Assembly: GCA_008017255.1 (NCBI GenBank) | Contig: SSHD01000111.1 | Coordinates: forward strand, 1 to 7,333 | DNA: 7,333 nucleotides | Direction of reading: 5' to 3' | Source of the DNA: Acinetobacter sp. | GTDB lineage: Bacteria; Pseudomonadota; Gammaproteobacteria; Pseudomonadales; Moraxellaceae | Shown: positions 6,599 through 7,333 of the stretch, piece after piece | Layout: each line of letters begins with the position of its first letter | Position numbering within the stretch: position 1 is the first letter of the stretch | Made by a program: the position numbers and the translations under genes | The notes under the pieces: model-generated | Seen by the model: the letters and a program-made list of their open reading frames with translations, nothing else | What the model was told of the DNA's origin: nothing | Database searches by the model: none

Positions 6599-6652
6599 AA
6601 AAACCCATCGTGACCGCTAATAAAATGTAGTGATCAACGATGGGCTTTTATT
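6599..6652. terminator. Bidirectional intrinsic terminator
   Basis: CCCATCGT (6604-6611) and ACGATGGG (6637-6644) form a perfect 8-bp stem. Beyond a bulge and a mismatch the stem continues with CGCTA (6615-6619) against TAGTG (6628-6632), leaving an 8-nt loop. On the plus strand CTTTTATT follows (6645-6652). On the minus strand the A5 run at 6599-6603 supplies a T5 tract. It thus ends iscX from the left and the small membrane-protein gene from the right, between convergent genes. Confidence 0.85.
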
Positions 6653-6673
6653 CTAATGCCAAGATCAAGAATG

Positions 6674-7001
6674 TTATTTTTTGCGCTCTTCAGGCTTCCA
6701 GTCCGGATGGTGGATTAAAGTTTTTAAATCTTTGGTTTTCCAAGTAGTTTTAATCAGATCAAACAACTCTTCAAAAATCATCACCACAACATTATTGGTC
6801 GTAATCGGGCGGCTTTTAACGCCGAAAACAATGGGTTTCACGTGTGTTTCATCTTTAAATGTTGGCGATGGTTTCTTTTAAATCATATGGTTCCTGTTTT
6901 TGCTTAATCAGATAATATTGTTCAAAGCCCATAATGGTCAAAAATACAAGACCAAAGCCAAAGATAATCATCATGGCGTGTAGTAAAGGTGCGAAATCCA
7001 T
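6674..7001 (-). pseudogene. Small single-helix membrane protein, frameshifted, function unknown
   Basis: I do not recognise this family. The ATG (complement of 6999-7001) has a good ribosome binding site, AGAGGA about 6-7 nt upstream. The first frame encodes 48 residues: one hydrophobic helix at about 7-26 (LHAMMIIFGFGLVFLTIMGF), then QYYLIKQKQEPYDLK, before a premature TAA at 6855-6857. Dropping one A from the A4 run at 6876-6879 joins it to the frame that continues with KKPSPTFKDETHVKPIVFG, VMIFEELFDLIKTTW and IHHPDWKPEERKK to TAA at 6674-6676, giving 108 residues. That second part has a TAA just before the join and no early start, so it cannot be a separate gene. Expected topology is one helix with a basic soluble tail. 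It shares the terminator with convergent iscX. The break is either an assembly indel or a recent mutation. Confidence 0.7.
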
Positions 7002-7042
7002 TTATATTCCTCTGTGGTGATGCAAACGCTATTTCTTTAAGG

Positions 7043-7115
7043 CTCTTTCAACAGCTTGTATCGTTTCCCCTTGAAAAAAGGGGGAAATAAACGGATTTAA
7101 AGGCTTATGAAAGAG
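7043..7115. repeat. Imperfect 73-bp palindrome, possible intergenic repeat element
   Basis: Outer arms CTCTTTCA (7043-7050) and TGAAAGAG (7108-7115) are perfectly complementary. The centre TTTCCCCTT (7064-7072) pairs with AAGGGGGAAA (7078-7087) with one bulged G. Between them CGTTT (7062-7066) can alternatively pair with AAACG (7089-7093). The C/G-tract core with AT-rich flanks looks like a dispersed palindromic element or a MITE remnant. Only one copy is in the window, so repeat status is inferred. It lies in the 5' flank of the small membrane-protein gene. Confidence 0.4.
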
Positions 7116-7162
7116 ATCTTTTGTAATCATGCAGTGAGTTGAAAAGAAATATCTGCGCTTAA

Positions 7163-7288
7163 GGTGGTGCAGGTGAACTGCCGCATAATGTCATTCCTAA
7201 AATCATAGCCAAAGAGATTTCGCTTTTATTGACTAATCATGCCAAATTTATTGACAATTTCTTTAGTTTAAGTGCTCTTTTTGCATGA
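7163..7288 (+). pseudogene. Start-less 41-codon coding-like fragment
   Basis: One plus-strand frame reads GGAGELPHNVIPKIIAKEIS, then LLLTNHAKFIDNFFSLSALF and a final Ala before TGA at 7286-7288. A TAA at 7160-7162 precedes it directly and there is no ATG, GTG or TTG early in frame. The composition, with alternating polar and hydrophobic residues and Acinetobacter-like codons, resembles the C-terminal end of a real protein, so it may be a decayed gene remnant. I cannot name the family. The 7002-7333 interval otherwise contains no gene I can support. Confidence 0.3.
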
Positions 7289-7297
7289 GTTTAATAC

Positions 7298-7326
7298 AAA
7301 AAAAGGCTATATCTTGCGAGTATAGC
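7298..7326 (-). terminator. Minus-strand intrinsic terminator for a gene beyond the right edge
   Basis: Read on the minus strand, GCTATA (7321-7326) and TATAGC (7306-7311) form a 6-bp stem with a 9-nt loop, then one C and a T7 tract (complement of the A7 at 7298-7304). The stem is short, but the U tract is strong. It implies a leftward gene or RNA ending just outside the window and separates it from the small membrane-protein gene. Confidence 0.5.
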
Positions 7327-7333
7327 TCGTATA

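Noticed and set aside
7029..7130. 33-codon minus-strand ORF ending before the small membrane gene
   Set aside because: It runs through the palindrome, lacks a ribosome binding site, and its sequence mirrors the inverted repeat.
7251..7256. Perfect TTGACA on the plus strand
   Set aside because: No -10-like hexamer 16-18 nt downstream; it lies inside the coding-like fragment.

Overview
The window looks like chromosomal DNA from a moderately AT-rich gammaproteobacterium. The protein sequences and gene order most resemble Acinetobacter (Moraxellaceae); this is recognition from memory, not a search. Nearly all of it is core-genome material. I see no insertion sequence, prophage, CRISPR array, tRNA or rRNA.

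Layout: (1) 1-594, minus strand: the 5' end of rpsI (S9) and complete rplM (L13), with a promoter and a leader hairpin upstream of rplM. (2) 696-1509, plus strand: a secreted DUF4124-type protein carrying 9-residue tandem repeats. Its frame is broken by one base at an A7 run that reads as the heptamer A AAA AAC; the original C-terminus continues in the -1 frame to 1477. (3) 1565-4216, plus strand: the pdxA-rsmA-apaH cluster (vitamin B6 synthesis, 16S rRNA dimethylation, Ap4A hydrolysis). It resembles the enterobacterial surA-pdxA-rsmA-apaG-apaH order but lacks surA and apaG. Two overlapping inverted repeats sit at the apaH stop codon. (4) 4364-6310, plus strand: a GT4 glycosyltransferase and a PAP2 lipid phosphatase, 24 nt apart. 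Upstream is a good candidate Pho box (15 of 18 positions) that continues as four half-sites at 11-bp phase. (5) 6330-6649: a stand-alone iscX with its own promoter candidate and a strong bidirectional terminator. (6) 6674-7001, minus strand: a small one-helix membrane protein of unknown function, interrupted by a one-base insertion. (7) 7002-7333: no intact gene; an imperfect palindrome, a start-less coding-like fragment and a minus-strand terminator serving something beyond the right edge.

How it fits together: the left and middle parts serve translation, ribosome maturation and cofactor/nucleotide housekeeping. The most interesting hypothesis is that the glycosyltransferase and phosphatase form a phosphate-starvation membrane module: PAP2 would remove phosphate from a lipid phosphate such as phosphatidate, and the GT4 enzyme would put a sugar on the resulting lipid under PhoB control. 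The motifs and the direct repeats are visible; substrates and regulation are inferred. Two one-base frame breaks, both in A runs, lie in otherwise healthy sequence, so assembly error must be considered before biology.
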